Source of the DNA: Daejeonella sp. JGW-45
GTDB taxonomy: Bacteria > Bacteroidota > Bacteroidia > Sphingobacteriales > Sphingobacteriaceae
NCBI RefSeq assembly: GCF_029360805.1
Contig: NZ_JARKNC010000008.1
Coordinates: 618,339-682,338, forward strand
DNA: 64,000 nucleotides
Direction: 5' to 3'
The position numbers and the translations under genes are program-made. The notes beneath the pieces were generated by a model. The model saw nothing but the letters and a program-made list of their open reading frames with translations. It was not told the origin of the DNA and searched no databases. Of the stretch, positions 8,862 to 17,157 are shown piece by piece; the stretch's first letter is position 1; every line of letters begins with the position of its first letter.

Positions 8862-9434
8862 TTAAGCTTCGTCGTTTTCCGACGGTGCAAAAATGGGTGC
8901 TTCTTTTTTGAATATAGCCGCGAAGATGAGTGACAATACAAACTCCACTACGATAGCAATACCCAGATTGGTAAAGAAATCCTTAATGGTGGGATCGAAC
9001 TGCGACCTCATCTGTTCGATCTGCTTGGCAACGGTCTGATCGGCTGCATCTTCATCCATTCCCATGTTTTCGAAGGTAGATCTCAAGCCTTCTTCCACGT
9101 GGCCTGAGATTGTTGCAAAAGCGCCCGGTTCAATGAACTTATAGAATATGAAATTGAATACGGCAACTATTAGGCCCGCAACAAAGGCCATAAGAAAGAT
9201 ACCTTTTAAGGCCTGGCGAAAATTCCAGTAACCCCCAATCTTCTTGCGGAGATCCAATGTAAAATAAATATAAACCAGCAGAAGAAACACCATATTACCG
9301 ATTCCAAATCCCATCGAACCAAATAAGGCTGGCGCGGTGTAAAAGATCACGATACCCAGGATAGCCGACAGTATCCCGATAATAACGCCGTTATTAACAG
9401 CGGCTTTGTTTAAGTTTTGTAACGACAGTTCCAT
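8862..9434 (-). CDS. DUF4199 family membrane protein
   Basis: 190 residues with four hydrophobic helices (roughly 15-35, 42-60, 75-98 and 155-175) and an acidic, Gln/Glu-rich loop between helices three and four. This matches DUF4199, a family common in Bacteroidota and often next to glycosyltransferases and dihydroorotase-like genes. It follows the acidic hypothetical gene by 26 bp and is the last gene of the minus-strand group starting at 13457. Function unknown. Confidence 0.8.
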   Translation of the reverse strand: MELSLQNLNKAAVNNGVIIGILSAILGIVIFYTAPALFGSMGFGIGNMVFLLLVYIYFTLDLRKKIGGYWNFRQALKGIFLMAFVAGLIVAVFNFIFYKFIEPGAFATISGHVEEGLRSTFENMGMDEDAADQTVAKQIEQMRSQFDPTIKDFFTNLGIAIVVEFVLSLIFAAIFKKEAPIFAPSENDEA

Positions 9435-9460
9435 TTTGAATTAATTAAGTTAGGTTTTAG

Positions 9461-10132
9461 TTAGCGTTGATTATACGAAATTAACAATGAATATACTGCA
9501 GAATCGAAATCCGCATTAGTGCTGTATTTAACAAAATCTTCAAATTCTTCGTTGTCGGGGCTCTGGTCACGGAAAAATCCCATCATGGGATAAAATAATT
9601 CTTTTAATTCCGAGTCTTCCGGAAGTTCTTTTACTACCCTGGCCACTTCTTTCAGATCGCTGTCGACCAGGATCTGGTTCGTTATAACATCCTCATAGAT
9701 GCGGTGCTCGTCCTGAAATTCGTCTTCATCAACGAGAAGAAATTCCTTCAGGAAGTCGCCCAATTCAGGTTCGATATCCTCGTCCTCACATTCCTTCAGA
9801 TATAGCATCAGGTTCAAGAGTTCAGTTCCCCTGTCAAGGGTTTTCTCTTCTATTGCTTCCCATTCGGATGACTCCAGATAATCTTCTTCCAATTTTCGCA
9901 CATCTTCGTTGAAGAAGTTAATCAGTAACAGGTCGAAGAATATCTCTCTCAACGACTCATATGCAGGGTTGTCGTCAAACAGTGTGTCCATGGCTTCCAC
10001 CTTTTCAAGGTAGTCGCCATCACCGCCAAATACCTCCACAAGCTTATCGAAGAACGGTTTACTATCCTCCCTGCTAACCGCAGCATATTGTCTCAACGCT
10101 GCGAGCATTGCCTTTTTTACACCTGCATCCAT
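9461..10132 (-). CDS. Acidic conserved hypothetical protein
   Basis: 223 residues, very rich in Asp and Glu (for example LKECEDEDIEPELGDF and LLVDEDEFQDEH), with regular hydrophobic spacing that suggests an all-helical soluble protein. No signal peptide, membrane segment or catalytic motif is visible and I do not recognise a family. It is bracketed by the dihydroorotase-like gene (10-bp gap upstream) and the DUF4199 gene (26-bp gap), so it is probably co-transcribed with them. An adaptor role to its neighbours is only a guess from charge and context. Confidence 0.7.
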   Translation of the reverse strand: MDAGVKKAMLAALRQYAAVSREDSKPFFDKLVEVFGGDGDYLEKVEAMDTLFDDNPAYESLREIFFDLLLINFFNEDVRKLEEDYLESSEWEAIEEKTLDRGTELLNLMLYLKECEDEDIEPELGDFLKEFLLVDEDEFQDEHRIYEDVITNQILVDSDLKEVARVVKELPEDSELKELFYPMMGFFRDQSPDNEEFEDFVKYSTNADFDSAVYSLLISYNQR

Positions 10133-10141
10133 AAGATCGAT

Positions 10142-11407
10142 TTAATACGTGAGATATTGGGCATTATTATATACTAACTTAACCTTTCCTGTTAGATTTT
10201 CATTCATAAAAGGTGAATTTTCTGATTTCGAATAATTGGTTTGCTCATCGAATGTCCACTTTTCGGCCGGATCAAATAAAATAAAGTTAGCAGAAATCCC
10301 CTTTTCAAAATGCGGATTCGGCAATCCGAGTATTTTTCGCGGATTTACAGCTATCTTCTCAATGATCAGTTCTGGCGACAGCCCGGCTTTCAAAGCCAGA
10401 GGCAGAACGGTCTGCAGACCGATCATCCCATAAGAAGCGATCTCAAACTCAACGTTCTTAAACTCGATCTCATGAGGAGTATGCTGAGAAACAATTGCAT
10501 CGATGGTGCCATCTTTCAGACCTGCGATAAGGGCCTTTTGATCTGCTTTTGTACGTAAGGGAGGTTTCACCTTATAATTGCTATCAAAACCTTCCAATTG
10601 GTCTTCGGTAAGCACAAGGGCATGAGCCGCAACATCACAGGTTACTTTTACTCCCGATCTCTTTGCCTTCCTGATCAGGTCGACGCTCCTAGCCGTGCTG
10701 ACCGTGCTGAAATGTATCCGTGCATCATTATACTCCGCAAGATAAAGGTCGCGCGAGATCATCAACTCTTCAGCCAGCGAAGGGTTTCCTTTCATCCCAA
10801 GGTACGTGCTCATAACGCCTTCGTTCATCTTCGCTTTACCGGCGATATCTGGGTCTTCAGCATAGGAGAAGATCAGACCGTTAAACGATTTTGAATACAA
10901 AAGAGCCCGGCTCATCAATCCGGCATTGCTAATCGGCTTCTTCCCGTCGGTAAAGCCGACAGCGCCTGATTCCCGCATATCGAACATTTCAGAAAGCTCC
11001 TTCCCTTCGCAATTATGGCTAACACATCCCAAAGGATGAATATCCACTATATTCCCCTTAGCCCGGTTTACCAGGTACGATACTTCAGCTTTAGAATGAA
11101 TTGGCGGCTGTGTATTGGGAAGCAGGGCCAGGCCGGTATATCCTCCTGCAGCAGCGGCTCTGCTTCCGCTACCTACATCTTCCCTGGTTTCAAGCCCCGG
11201 ATCACCGAAACTTGCGTTAAGATCGAAAAAACCGGCTGAGAGATACTGCCCCCTGGCATTTATGGTCGTGAGGTTCTTATCAGGAGATTTAATGCCCTTA
11301 CCAATTTCTGATATTTTGCCATCTGCGACAAGAACATCGAAAACCTTCCCGCTGTATTTACTTTGAGGATCAAGGATCGTGGCTGACTGAATTAATAAGT
11401 TATTCAA
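10142..11407 (-). CDS. Dihydroorotase-like protein lacking metal ligands (probable pseudoenzyme)
   Basis: 421 residues with the overall amidohydrolase fold and order of a class I dihydroorotase. The residues that hold the zinc ions and run catalysis are replaced. The HxHxR signature reads NASFG (Asn64, Ser66, Gly68), the HAED histidine is Tyr182 (SYAED), the HVS histidine is Thr235 (FSTVST), and the catalytic Asp of DHAPH is Gln308 (SQHTPHE). Only the Asp in GFTDGK (154) seems kept. Hydrolysis is therefore unlikely; non-catalytic homologues in other bacteria support aspartate transcarbamoylase, but no pyrB is nearby. The start overlaps the upstream BatA-type gene by 8 bp. A second dihydroorotase with an almost complete active site is at 49497. 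Confidence 0.85.
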   Translation of the reverse strand: MNNLLIQSATILDPQSKYSGKVFDVLVADGKISEIGKGIKSPDKNLTTINARGQYLSAGFFDLNASFGDPGLETREDVGSGSRAAAAGGYTGLALLPNTQPPIHSKAEVSYLVNRAKGNIVDIHPLGCVSHNCEGKELSEMFDMRESGAVGFTDGKKPISNAGLMSRALLYSKSFNGLIFSYAEDPDIAGKAKMNEGVMSTYLGMKGNPSLAEELMISRDLYLAEYNDARIHFSTVSTARSVDLIRKAKRSGVKVTCDVAAHALVLTEDQLEGFDSNYKVKPPLRTKADQKALIAGLKDGTIDAIVSQHTPHEIEFKNVEFEIASYGMIGLQTVLPLALKAGLSPELIIEKIAVNPRKILGLPNPHFEKGISANFILFDPAEKWTFDEQTNYSKSENSPFMNENLTGKVKLVYNNAQYLTY

Positions 11408-13457
11408 GTTTTATTGCTTTAGTTTGTGATTTTTTATAGAATCGGATAAGGAATATCTCAACCGCCAGGAATAATAATGAAAGTATGATACATAATTTCC
11501 AAAGAGATGTCCCTTGGTTGATAGCCTTAACAGCGCCCTGCATAGAGCCTGCTGCCGGCGTTATCAGGTCAATTTTATGACCCGGGAATTTGGCCTCTAT
11601 GGTACGGTCGCCAGCATAGCTCAAGTCTGATTCCGGGCCTGGGTCGTTGAAAGAAAGAATCGCAAGTAAACTGTCATTCTTTAGCAACTCGTAGTTACCG
11701 GTTTGCCTGATCTGATCGGCTACATATATCTGGGAGGCATTTTCATTCTGGCGCAGATCAGGAATAGCTTCAAATTTATCTCTTCGCAGCTTCAATGTCT
11801 GGTTTGAGCTGAGCGTAAGTTTAGGAAGCTCGACAACCTGATCTATGTTCAGCTTATGATATAAATTTTGATCCTGGAGGGACAAGAGTGCCGTTTGGTA
11901 CATGATCGGTACAAATACAGAATGTCTGGCAAAATTACTCGTTTCCGGGTTCAAAGGCACAGCCGAAAGATAAATTTTACCTTTTCCCATCCGGTAGTCG
12001 CTAAAAAATGTCATTCTTCCCGGAAAATCCAGCACACTTTGCCTCGTTGTATTGTTCTGAATTGTATAACGGAGGTATTTTTTAGCTACCGGGAGATCAA
12101 GCTTCTGCGGTATATTTTCAAACACGCCTTTAAATACGGGATGCTGAAGGTTTATAGCTGTAACCTTTGTTTCTGCGTTTACAATTTCCGCAGGCAAATC
12201 CGTTCGAAGGGCTTGCAATAAGCTCTTTAGCCCTTCCTGATTGCTTTGGAGCTCCGGAAAAACCATCAGGCTGCCGCCCCTGCTGACATATTCCTTCAAC
12301 TGCTGAATAAGCCCGTCGCTGATCTCAGCAAGCTCGTTTAATATTACGAGCGGATAGTTACCAAGGCTGGAGTAATTTATGCTACCAGAGCTAACGTTGG
12401 TCACATTAAAGAACAGATCCGATTTATAAACCGAGTTAAGATATTCATTTTCCAGGCCGCCGTTTATGATGAGCAGAGGAATAGAAGGCTGTACCTTAAA
12501 ACTAAAATAGAAGCGGTCATCAAACACAACCGGAAAATCAGTGATCACGATCTCACCTTCCTGCCAGCCCGCTTTAAGTCCGCTGAATGATAGTGTATCG
12601 GTTGACGTAGTGCGGGGCTGAATGGTCAGGCTACCGATAGCTTTTTGCTGCCTGTTTAGAGCAACTTTAATAGGAATACTTTCAGCTTCCTCATCCGAAT
12701 TGTTTCTAAGTCTTACAACCAGCTGTTCAGAATCACCGGGCTTATGAATAGCCGAAACAAACCACACCGAGTCTATTGAAATATTGGGCTGCGAATTCGC
12801 TTTTAACCTAACAAGCCTAACTAAAACAGCACTATCAGCCTGTACCGATGATTGAGGAAGTATATTTTCCTGGAAGTCTGAGATAACATAAACTGTCTTC
12901 CTGGCGTTAGGTTCGCCCAAAAACACATCCTCCTGCCGGCGAATGATCTGGCTTAAATCGCGGTTGGCGGCGCTGATCTGAACTTCATCCACCGCTCTTT
13001 GAAATTCATCGTAATTCAGTAAACGCTGAAACCGGCCTTCAAAGTCGTTAGTAAGCAGCTGAAATTTGTCATTCAAACTATATGCTGATGCTATTTCCTT
13101 CGCTCTCCGCTTGGCTTCATCCAACAATGTCCCTTCTTTGTTCACAGCTTCCATGCTGTAAGAGTTGTCAATAAAAATACTTACTACCTGTGACTGATAG
13201 GCATTTTTGTCGTTTGAATTAGGAATGTATGGTCTGGAAAAAGCAAAAACCAGGAACGAAAGTGCAAGCAGTCGGGACGCCAGTATCAGCCGGTCTTTCA
13301 AATGTTGTCGTGATGAGGTCTGAATTTGAACAGACTTCAAAAACCGAACATTGCTGAAATATACTTTCTTGAACTTCCGGAAATTAAAAAGATGTATAAT
13401 GATGGGAATGGCTAATGCCAGAAGAGCAAACAAAAATCCGGGGGACAGGAATCTCAT
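11400..13457 (-). CDS. BatA/VWA-type membrane protein
   Basis: 685 residues. The N-terminus (FLSPGFLFALLALAIPIIIH, then a second helix near RLLALSFLVFAFSRP) matches the aerotolerance-regulator BatA N-terminal domain. A VWA-like domain follows, with the MIDAS-like FIDNSYSM near residue 90. The middle is a large extracytoplasmic beta-rich part, and the last helix (LCIILSLLFLAVEIFLI) anchors the C-terminus. It heads the minus-strand group with the dihydroorotase-like, acidic and DUF4199 genes. Bat proteins are linked to stress tolerance in Bacteroides, but the role of this long form is not established. No MoxR ATPase is adjacent. Confidence 0.8.
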   Translation of the reverse strand: MRFLSPGFLFALLALAIPIIIHLFNFRKFKKVYFSNVRFLKSVQIQTSSRQHLKDRLILASRLLALSFLVFAFSRPYIPNSNDKNAYQSQVVSIFIDNSYSMEAVNKEGTLLDEAKRRAKEIASAYSLNDKFQLLTNDFEGRFQRLLNYDEFQRAVDEVQISAANRDLSQIIRRQEDVFLGEPNARKTVYVISDFQENILPQSSVQADSAVLVRLVRLKANSQPNISIDSVWFVSAIHKPGDSEQLVVRLRNNSDEEAESIPIKVALNRQQKAIGSLTIQPRTTSTDTLSFSGLKAGWQEGEIVITDFPVVFDDRFYFSFKVQPSIPLLIINGGLENEYLNSVYKSDLFFNVTNVSSGSINYSSLGNYPLVILNELAEISDGLIQQLKEYVSRGGSLMVFPELQSNQEGLKSLLQALRTDLPAEIVNAETKVTAINLQHPVFKGVFENIPQKLDLPVAKKYLRYTIQNNTTRQSVLDFPGRMTFFSDYRMGKGKIYLSAVPLNPETSNFARHSVFVPIMYQTALLSLQDQNLYHKLNIDQVVELPKLTLSSNQTLKLRRDKFEAIPDLRQNENASQIYVADQIRQTGNYELLKNDSLLAILSFNDPGPESDLSYAGDRTIEAKFPGHKIDLITPAAGSMQGAVKAINQGTSLWKLCIILSLLFLAVEIFLIRFYKKSQTKAIKLE

Positions 13458-13480
13458 TAAGTATCAAAAATAGGAAAAAA

Positions 13481-13639
13481 GTTATACGTTGTACGTTATA
13501 AGTTTTAAGTTCACGGAAATCGATTTAGCTTTTTTAGCGTGCATCAGCCCATTTTGATTTCCCGGGAAAATTCATTTCACCTGGATTTTCGATCAGAACC
13601 GGGTTTTAACGTAGAACGTATTACGTAAAACGTATAACT
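13481..13639. repeat. Facing pair of heptad repeats, GTTATAC type / ACGTAAA type
   Basis: In the 406-bp gap between the BatA-type gene and hisG. Units GTTATAC, GTTGTAC, GTTATAA, GTTTTAA run 13481-13508. About 100 bp further the complementary family runs ACGTAGA, ACGTATT, ACGTAAA, ACGTATA (13609-13636). The two blocks are imperfect inverted copies and could fold into a long stem. The rest of the gap holds the his promoter and leader listed separately. Confidence 0.8.
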
Positions 13640-13676
13640 ATTCATATGGATCCGGCGAAACCCGAACTTATTTATT

Positions 13677-13707
13677 TTTGTAAATCAACATCCTATCACT
13701 ATATTTG
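13677..13707 (+). promoter_or_regulatory. Bacteroidetes-type promoter of the his operon
   Basis: TTTG at 13677-13680 (minus-33 box), a 19-bp spacer, then TATATTTG at 13700-13707, a full match to the TAnnTTTG minus-seven consensus of the Bacteroidota primary sigma factor. The predicted transcript would begin near 13714, about 25 nt ahead of the leader peptide start. Confidence 0.75.
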
Positions 13708-13739
13708 CTCGCCTCCCAAGCAGATTTGGGCCAAATATT

Positions 13740-13802
13740 ATGAAAAAAGTTTTCACACATGACGTACATTTCCATCATCGCTTTGCGGCGATGATAAAAT
13801 AA
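13740..13802 (+). CDS. his operon leader peptide (histidine-rich)
   Basis: A 20-codon frame, ATG at 13740 and TAA at 13800-13802, encodes MKKVFTHDVHFHHRFAAMIK. Four of residues 7-13 are His (CAT at 13758, 13767, 13773 and 13776). It lies between the his promoter and hisG, as expected for a leader whose translation senses charged tRNA-His. The mRNA can form a hairpin ATCATCGC/GCGATGAT (13774-13781 with 13788-13795) inside the frame, and TTTCAC (13751-13756) can pair with GTGAAA (13816-13821). The frame is too short for ordinary gene finders. Leader function is inferred from position and composition; a strong GC-rich terminator is not evident. Confidence 0.75.
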   Translation: MKKVFTHDVHFHHRFAAMIK

Positions 13803-13804
13803 TA

Positions 13805-13845
13805 TACGTTTCTACGTGAAACTCTTTCTTAATAATTTTTTTGGT
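13805..13845 (+). promoter_or_regulatory. Candidate attenuator hairpin between his leader and hisG
   Basis: GTTTC (13808-13812) and GAAAC (13818-13822) form a short stem, followed by a pyrimidine-rich stretch ending in a run of seven T before GG. The left side TACGT can alternatively pair with ACGTA at 13762-13766 inside the leader frame, and GTGAAA with TTTCAC at 13751-13756, giving mutually exclusive folds. The stem is short and not directly next to the T run, so the exact mechanism is uncertain. Confidence 0.4.
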
Positions 13846-13863
13846 CTGATTAAAACATAAAAT

Positions 13864-14715
13864 TTGAAAACTCTTAAAATTGCTATCCAGAAATCTGGTA
13901 GACTAAACGAAAAATCGGTTGAACTTTTAAAAAACTGTGGCTTAAGTTTCGAAAATTATAAAAGCTCTCTGATTTCCACCGTATCGAACTTCCCTTTAGA
14001 AATTCTATTCCTGCGAGATGATGATATCCCTGAATATGTGCAGGATGGCATTGCCGATCTTGGCATTGTAGGCGAAAACGTTATCAGCGAAACTGAAGTC
14101 GAAGTAAGCTACTTACAAAAGCTTGGATTCGGAAAATGCACTTTAAAACTTGCTGTTCAGAATAACAGCGATATCCGGAATATTGCTGATCTTAACGGAA
14201 AAGCCATCGCAACATCGTACCCGGTGATCCTGCGAAGGTTTCTCGAAAAGAATAATATCAGCGCAGACATTCGTACAATTTCTGGTTCTGTCGAGATATC
14301 TCCGGGCCTCGGCCTGAGCGATGCAATTTTTGACATAGTATCTACGGGAGGGACGTTAAAAAGCAATGGTCTTAAACCTTTTGCAGATGTACTTTCGTCA
14401 GAAGCTGTACTAATTGGAAGAAAAGGAGAAGAGTCCAATCCCCTGGTCATCGAACTGATCCAGAGGGTCCAGTCTGTTCTTCGCGCAAAAGAAACAAAAT
14501 ACGTAGTGCTGAATGCTGAGTCTAAAAACCTGGACACGATTGTAAAGCTCCTGCCAGGTGTAAAGAGCCCTACAGTAGTGCCTTTGGCTGAAGAAGGCTG
14601 GGTTGCTGTTCATACTGTGATCCCGGAGCGCGATTTCTGGGAAAAGATCAGCCTGCTTAAAAATGCGGGGGCTCAGGGTATTGTAGTGATGCCAATAGAA
14701 AAGATCATATTGTAA
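13864..14715 (+). CDS. hisG: ATP phosphoribosyltransferase, long form
   Basis: First enzyme of histidine synthesis: ATP plus PRPP to phosphoribosyl-ATP, the feedback-controlled step. At 283 residues it is the long HisG form, with a C-terminal ACT-like regulatory domain (about 210-283, beginning near LLPGVKSPTVVPL), so no HisZ partner is needed. The catalytic part begins KIAIQKSGRLNEKS and includes DIVSTGGTLKSNGL. The start is a TTG at 13864; no in-frame ATG lies near, and the N-terminus then aligns with the family. It is the first gene of an eight-gene operon behind a His-rich leader. Confidence 0.95.
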   Translation: MKTLKIAIQKSGRLNEKSVELLKNCGLSFENYKSSLISTVSNFPLEILFLRDDDIPEYVQDGIADLGIVGENVISETEVEVSYLQKLGFGKCTLKLAVQNNSDIRNIADLNGKAIATSYPVILRRFLEKNNISADIRTISGSVEISPGLGLSDAIFDIVSTGGTLKSNGLKPFADVLSSEAVLIGRKGEESNPLVIELIQRVQSVLRAKETKYVVLNAESKNLDTIVKLLPGVKSPTVVPLAEEGWVAVHTVIPERDFWEKISLLKNAGAQGIVVMPIEKIIL

Positions 14716-14734
14716 ACCCGGTTAATCAGAGGCC

Positions 14735-16021
14735 ATGCTAAAAGTTTATAAACTGTGTGATCTTGATCCTGGAAATATCAAAAAACTTTGCACACGGAAT
14801 ACAGACGTAAACAACGATATCCGGAAAACCGTGGACGATATTATCCAAAGGGTTAAAACCGGGGGCGACGCCGCACTAAAAGAATTTTCCGAAAAATTCG
14901 ACGGTATAACGCTGGACGAGCTCTATATCGGCAAAAAAGAGATTGACGCACTTGCTTTTAAGGTAGGTAATTCCGAAAAACAAGCGATTCAGCTTGCCTA
15001 TAACAATATCTGGAAATTTCACGAAGCTCAGCTCGTTAAAGAGGGCAAGATTGAAACGACTGCAGGAGTTACCTGCTGGCGGGAAACGCGGGCCATTGAA
15101 AAAGTAGGCTTGTACATCCCCGGGGGCACAGCTGTGTTGCCAAGCACCTTTCTTATGCTAGGCATTCCTGCAAAAATTGCCGGATGTGAACAAATAATTG
15201 TGTGTTCCCCCCCTCAAAAAGATGGAAAGGTAAACGCGTATCTGGCTTATTGCGCACAACTCTTAGGGATTGAAAGGATCTACCTTATAGGCGGAGCGCA
15301 GGCCATCGCTGCTATGGCCTATGGAACAGAGAGCGTTGAAAAGGTTGATAAGATATTCGGGCCCGGAAATCAATATGTAACCAAAGCAAAAACCATTATA
15401 CAATCTGAGAGCCAGACCGCTATTGATATGCCTGCCGGCCCCTCTGAGGTATTGGTAATTGCCGACGAAACTGCAAATCCGGTTTATGTTGCTGCAGATC
15501 TTTTGGCGCAGGCTGAACATGGTGCCGATAGTCAGGCTGTGCTGATCGCAGATTCACAATTAATTATCGATCAAACCATCAAAGAACTTGACAAACAACT
15601 GCCTGCACTGCCGCGTCACACTATTGCCGCTAAGGCAATAGCAAATTCATATGCCGTACTGACTGCCAGCCTGGATGAAAGTATGACGTTCAGTAATGCT
15701 TATGCACCGGAACATCTTATTCTCGCGACCGACAAATGGGAGTCTTTACTCGATAAGATAATCAATGCGGGCTCTGTATTTCTCGGTCATTTAACTCCGG
15801 AAAGCGCTGGCGATTATGCGTCCGGCACAAATCATACCCTGCCTACCAGTTCTTACGCCAGGGCATATTCCGGCGTATCCGTCGACTCGTTTGTAAAAAA
15901 GATAACTTTTCAGCATATCAGCCGTGCCGGAATCGAAAACCTGGGGCCGGCAGTAGAGGTTTTAGCTTCGTTAGAGGGCTTAGATGCGCATAAGAATGCT
16001 ATAACCGTGCGATTAAAATAA
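14735..16021 (+). CDS. hisD: Histidinol dehydrogenase
   Basis: 428 residues, the normal length. Oxidises L-histidinol to L-histidine in two NAD-dependent steps, using zinc. Seen: GLYIPGGTAVLPST (substrate/NAD loop), the signature MPAGPSEVLVIAD, AEHGADSQAVL with zinc ligands, and the C-terminal SGTNHTLPTS. It starts 19 bp after hisG. An 80-bp gap follows before hisC, containing CAGGATC...GATCCTG complementary arms, the largest gap in the operon. Confidence 0.96.
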   Translation: MLKVYKLCDLDPGNIKKLCTRNTDVNNDIRKTVDDIIQRVKTGGDAALKEFSEKFDGITLDELYIGKKEIDALAFKVGNSEKQAIQLAYNNIWKFHEAQLVKEGKIETTAGVTCWRETRAIEKVGLYIPGGTAVLPSTFLMLGIPAKIAGCEQIIVCSPPQKDGKVNAYLAYCAQLLGIERIYLIGGAQAIAAMAYGTESVEKVDKIFGPGNQYVTKAKTIIQSESQTAIDMPAGPSEVLVIADETANPVYVAADLLAQAEHGADSQAVLIADSQLIIDQTIKELDKQLPALPRHTIAAKAIANSYAVLTASLDESMTFSNAYAPEHLILATDKWESLLDKIINAGSVFLGHLTPESAGDYASGTNHTLPTSSYARAYSGVSVDSFVKKITFQHISRAGIENLGPAVEVLASLEGLDAHKNAITVRLK

Positions 16022-16101
16022 TATAAGACAGCAGAGATTAGCAGGATCATAGCGGAGAATTAAGGTAAAAGATCCTGTTTCAATAATAACGATAGAAATA
16101 C

Positions 16102-17157
16102 ATGTTTAATCTTCAAAATATACTCAGAGAAAATATTAAAAACCTCGTTCCTTACTCATCTGCCCGCGATGAATTTAAGGGAGAGGCATCGGTGTTCCTG
16201 GATGCGAATGAGAATAGTTTCGGATCGCCACTGGCGACCAGTTACAACCGTTATCCTGATCCTATGCAGTTCAAAGTTAAGACCAGACTTAGTGAAATTA
16301 AAGGCGTACCACCACGTAATATTTTTTTAGGAAACGGAAGCGATGAGGCTATCGACATTCTTTTCAGGGCTTTTTGCCGTCCCGGTGTCGACAATGTCGT
16401 AATCGTCCCTCCCACTTATGGAATGTATGAGGTATCTGCCGGTATTAACGATATTCAGATCCGTAAAGTTAAACTGACGGCGGATTATCAGCTTGACCTG
16501 GAGGGCATCGCAGAAGCCATAGACAATAACACGAAGCTCATTTTTATTTGCTCGCCGAATAATCCGACGGGAAATTCAATAAACAGGGCGGATATCGAGA
16601 CTGTTCTCACTAATTTCAGCGGTCTGGTGGTTATTGATGAGGCTTATATCAATTATTCGAGACAAAAAACGTTTATCCAGGAGCTGACTGAATATGCCAA
16701 CCTGGTTGTGTTGCATACCCTGTCAAAAGCTTGGGGTTTAGCCGGGTTAAGGCTCGGAATGGCCTTTGCCAGCGAAGAGATTATCGAAGTATTCAACAAG
16801 GTTAAACCTCCCTATAACATAAATGAGGCCTCGCAGGAGCTTGCTCTTGAAGCGCTACAAAATGTAGAGCAGGTCAATGCCTGGATCAAACAAACCGTTA
16901 GCGAACGCGAGAAGCTTGCAGCCGAACTTGAAAAGCTGGAAATAATTAAAAAAGTTTATCCTTCGGATGCGAACTTTATCCTGGTGAAAACTACAGACGC
17001 AAAAGGGATCTACAATTACCTTGTGGAAAAAGGTATAATCGTCCGCGACCGGTCAAAGGTTGAGCTTTGCGAAGATTCGCTGCGCATAACTATCGGCACG
17101 CCTGCAGAAAATGAAAGCCTGATCGTAAACTTGAAAAATTTCCTATCCCAGAGATGA
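16102..17157 (+). CDS. hisC: Histidinol-phosphate aminotransferase
   Basis: 351-residue fold-type I PLP enzyme converting imidazole-acetol phosphate and glutamate to histidinol phosphate. Seen: FLGNGSDEAID (phosphate-binding loop), CSPNNPTGNS, VIDEAYINYS (Asp and Tyr that hold PLP), and the Schiff-base lysine in HTLSKAWGLAGLRLG. The N-terminus VFLDANENSFGSP is typical of HisC. The 3' end overlaps hisB by 4 bp (ATGA), indicating translational coupling. Confidence 0.95.
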   Translation: MFNLQNILRENIKNLVPYSSARDEFKGEASVFLDANENSFGSPLATSYNRYPDPMQFKVKTRLSEIKGVPPRNIFLGNGSDEAIDILFRAFCRPGVDNVVIVPPTYGMYEVSAGINDIQIRKVKLTADYQLDLEGIAEAIDNNTKLIFICSPNNPTGNSINRADIETVLTNFSGLVVIDEAYINYSRQKTFIQELTEYANLVVLHTLSKAWGLAGLRLGMAFASEEIIEVFNKVKPPYNINEASQELALEALQNVEQVNAWIKQTVSEREKLAAELEKLEIIKKVYPSDANFILVKTTDAKGIYNYLVEKGIIVRDRSKVELCEDSLRITIGTPAENESLIVNLKNFLSQR

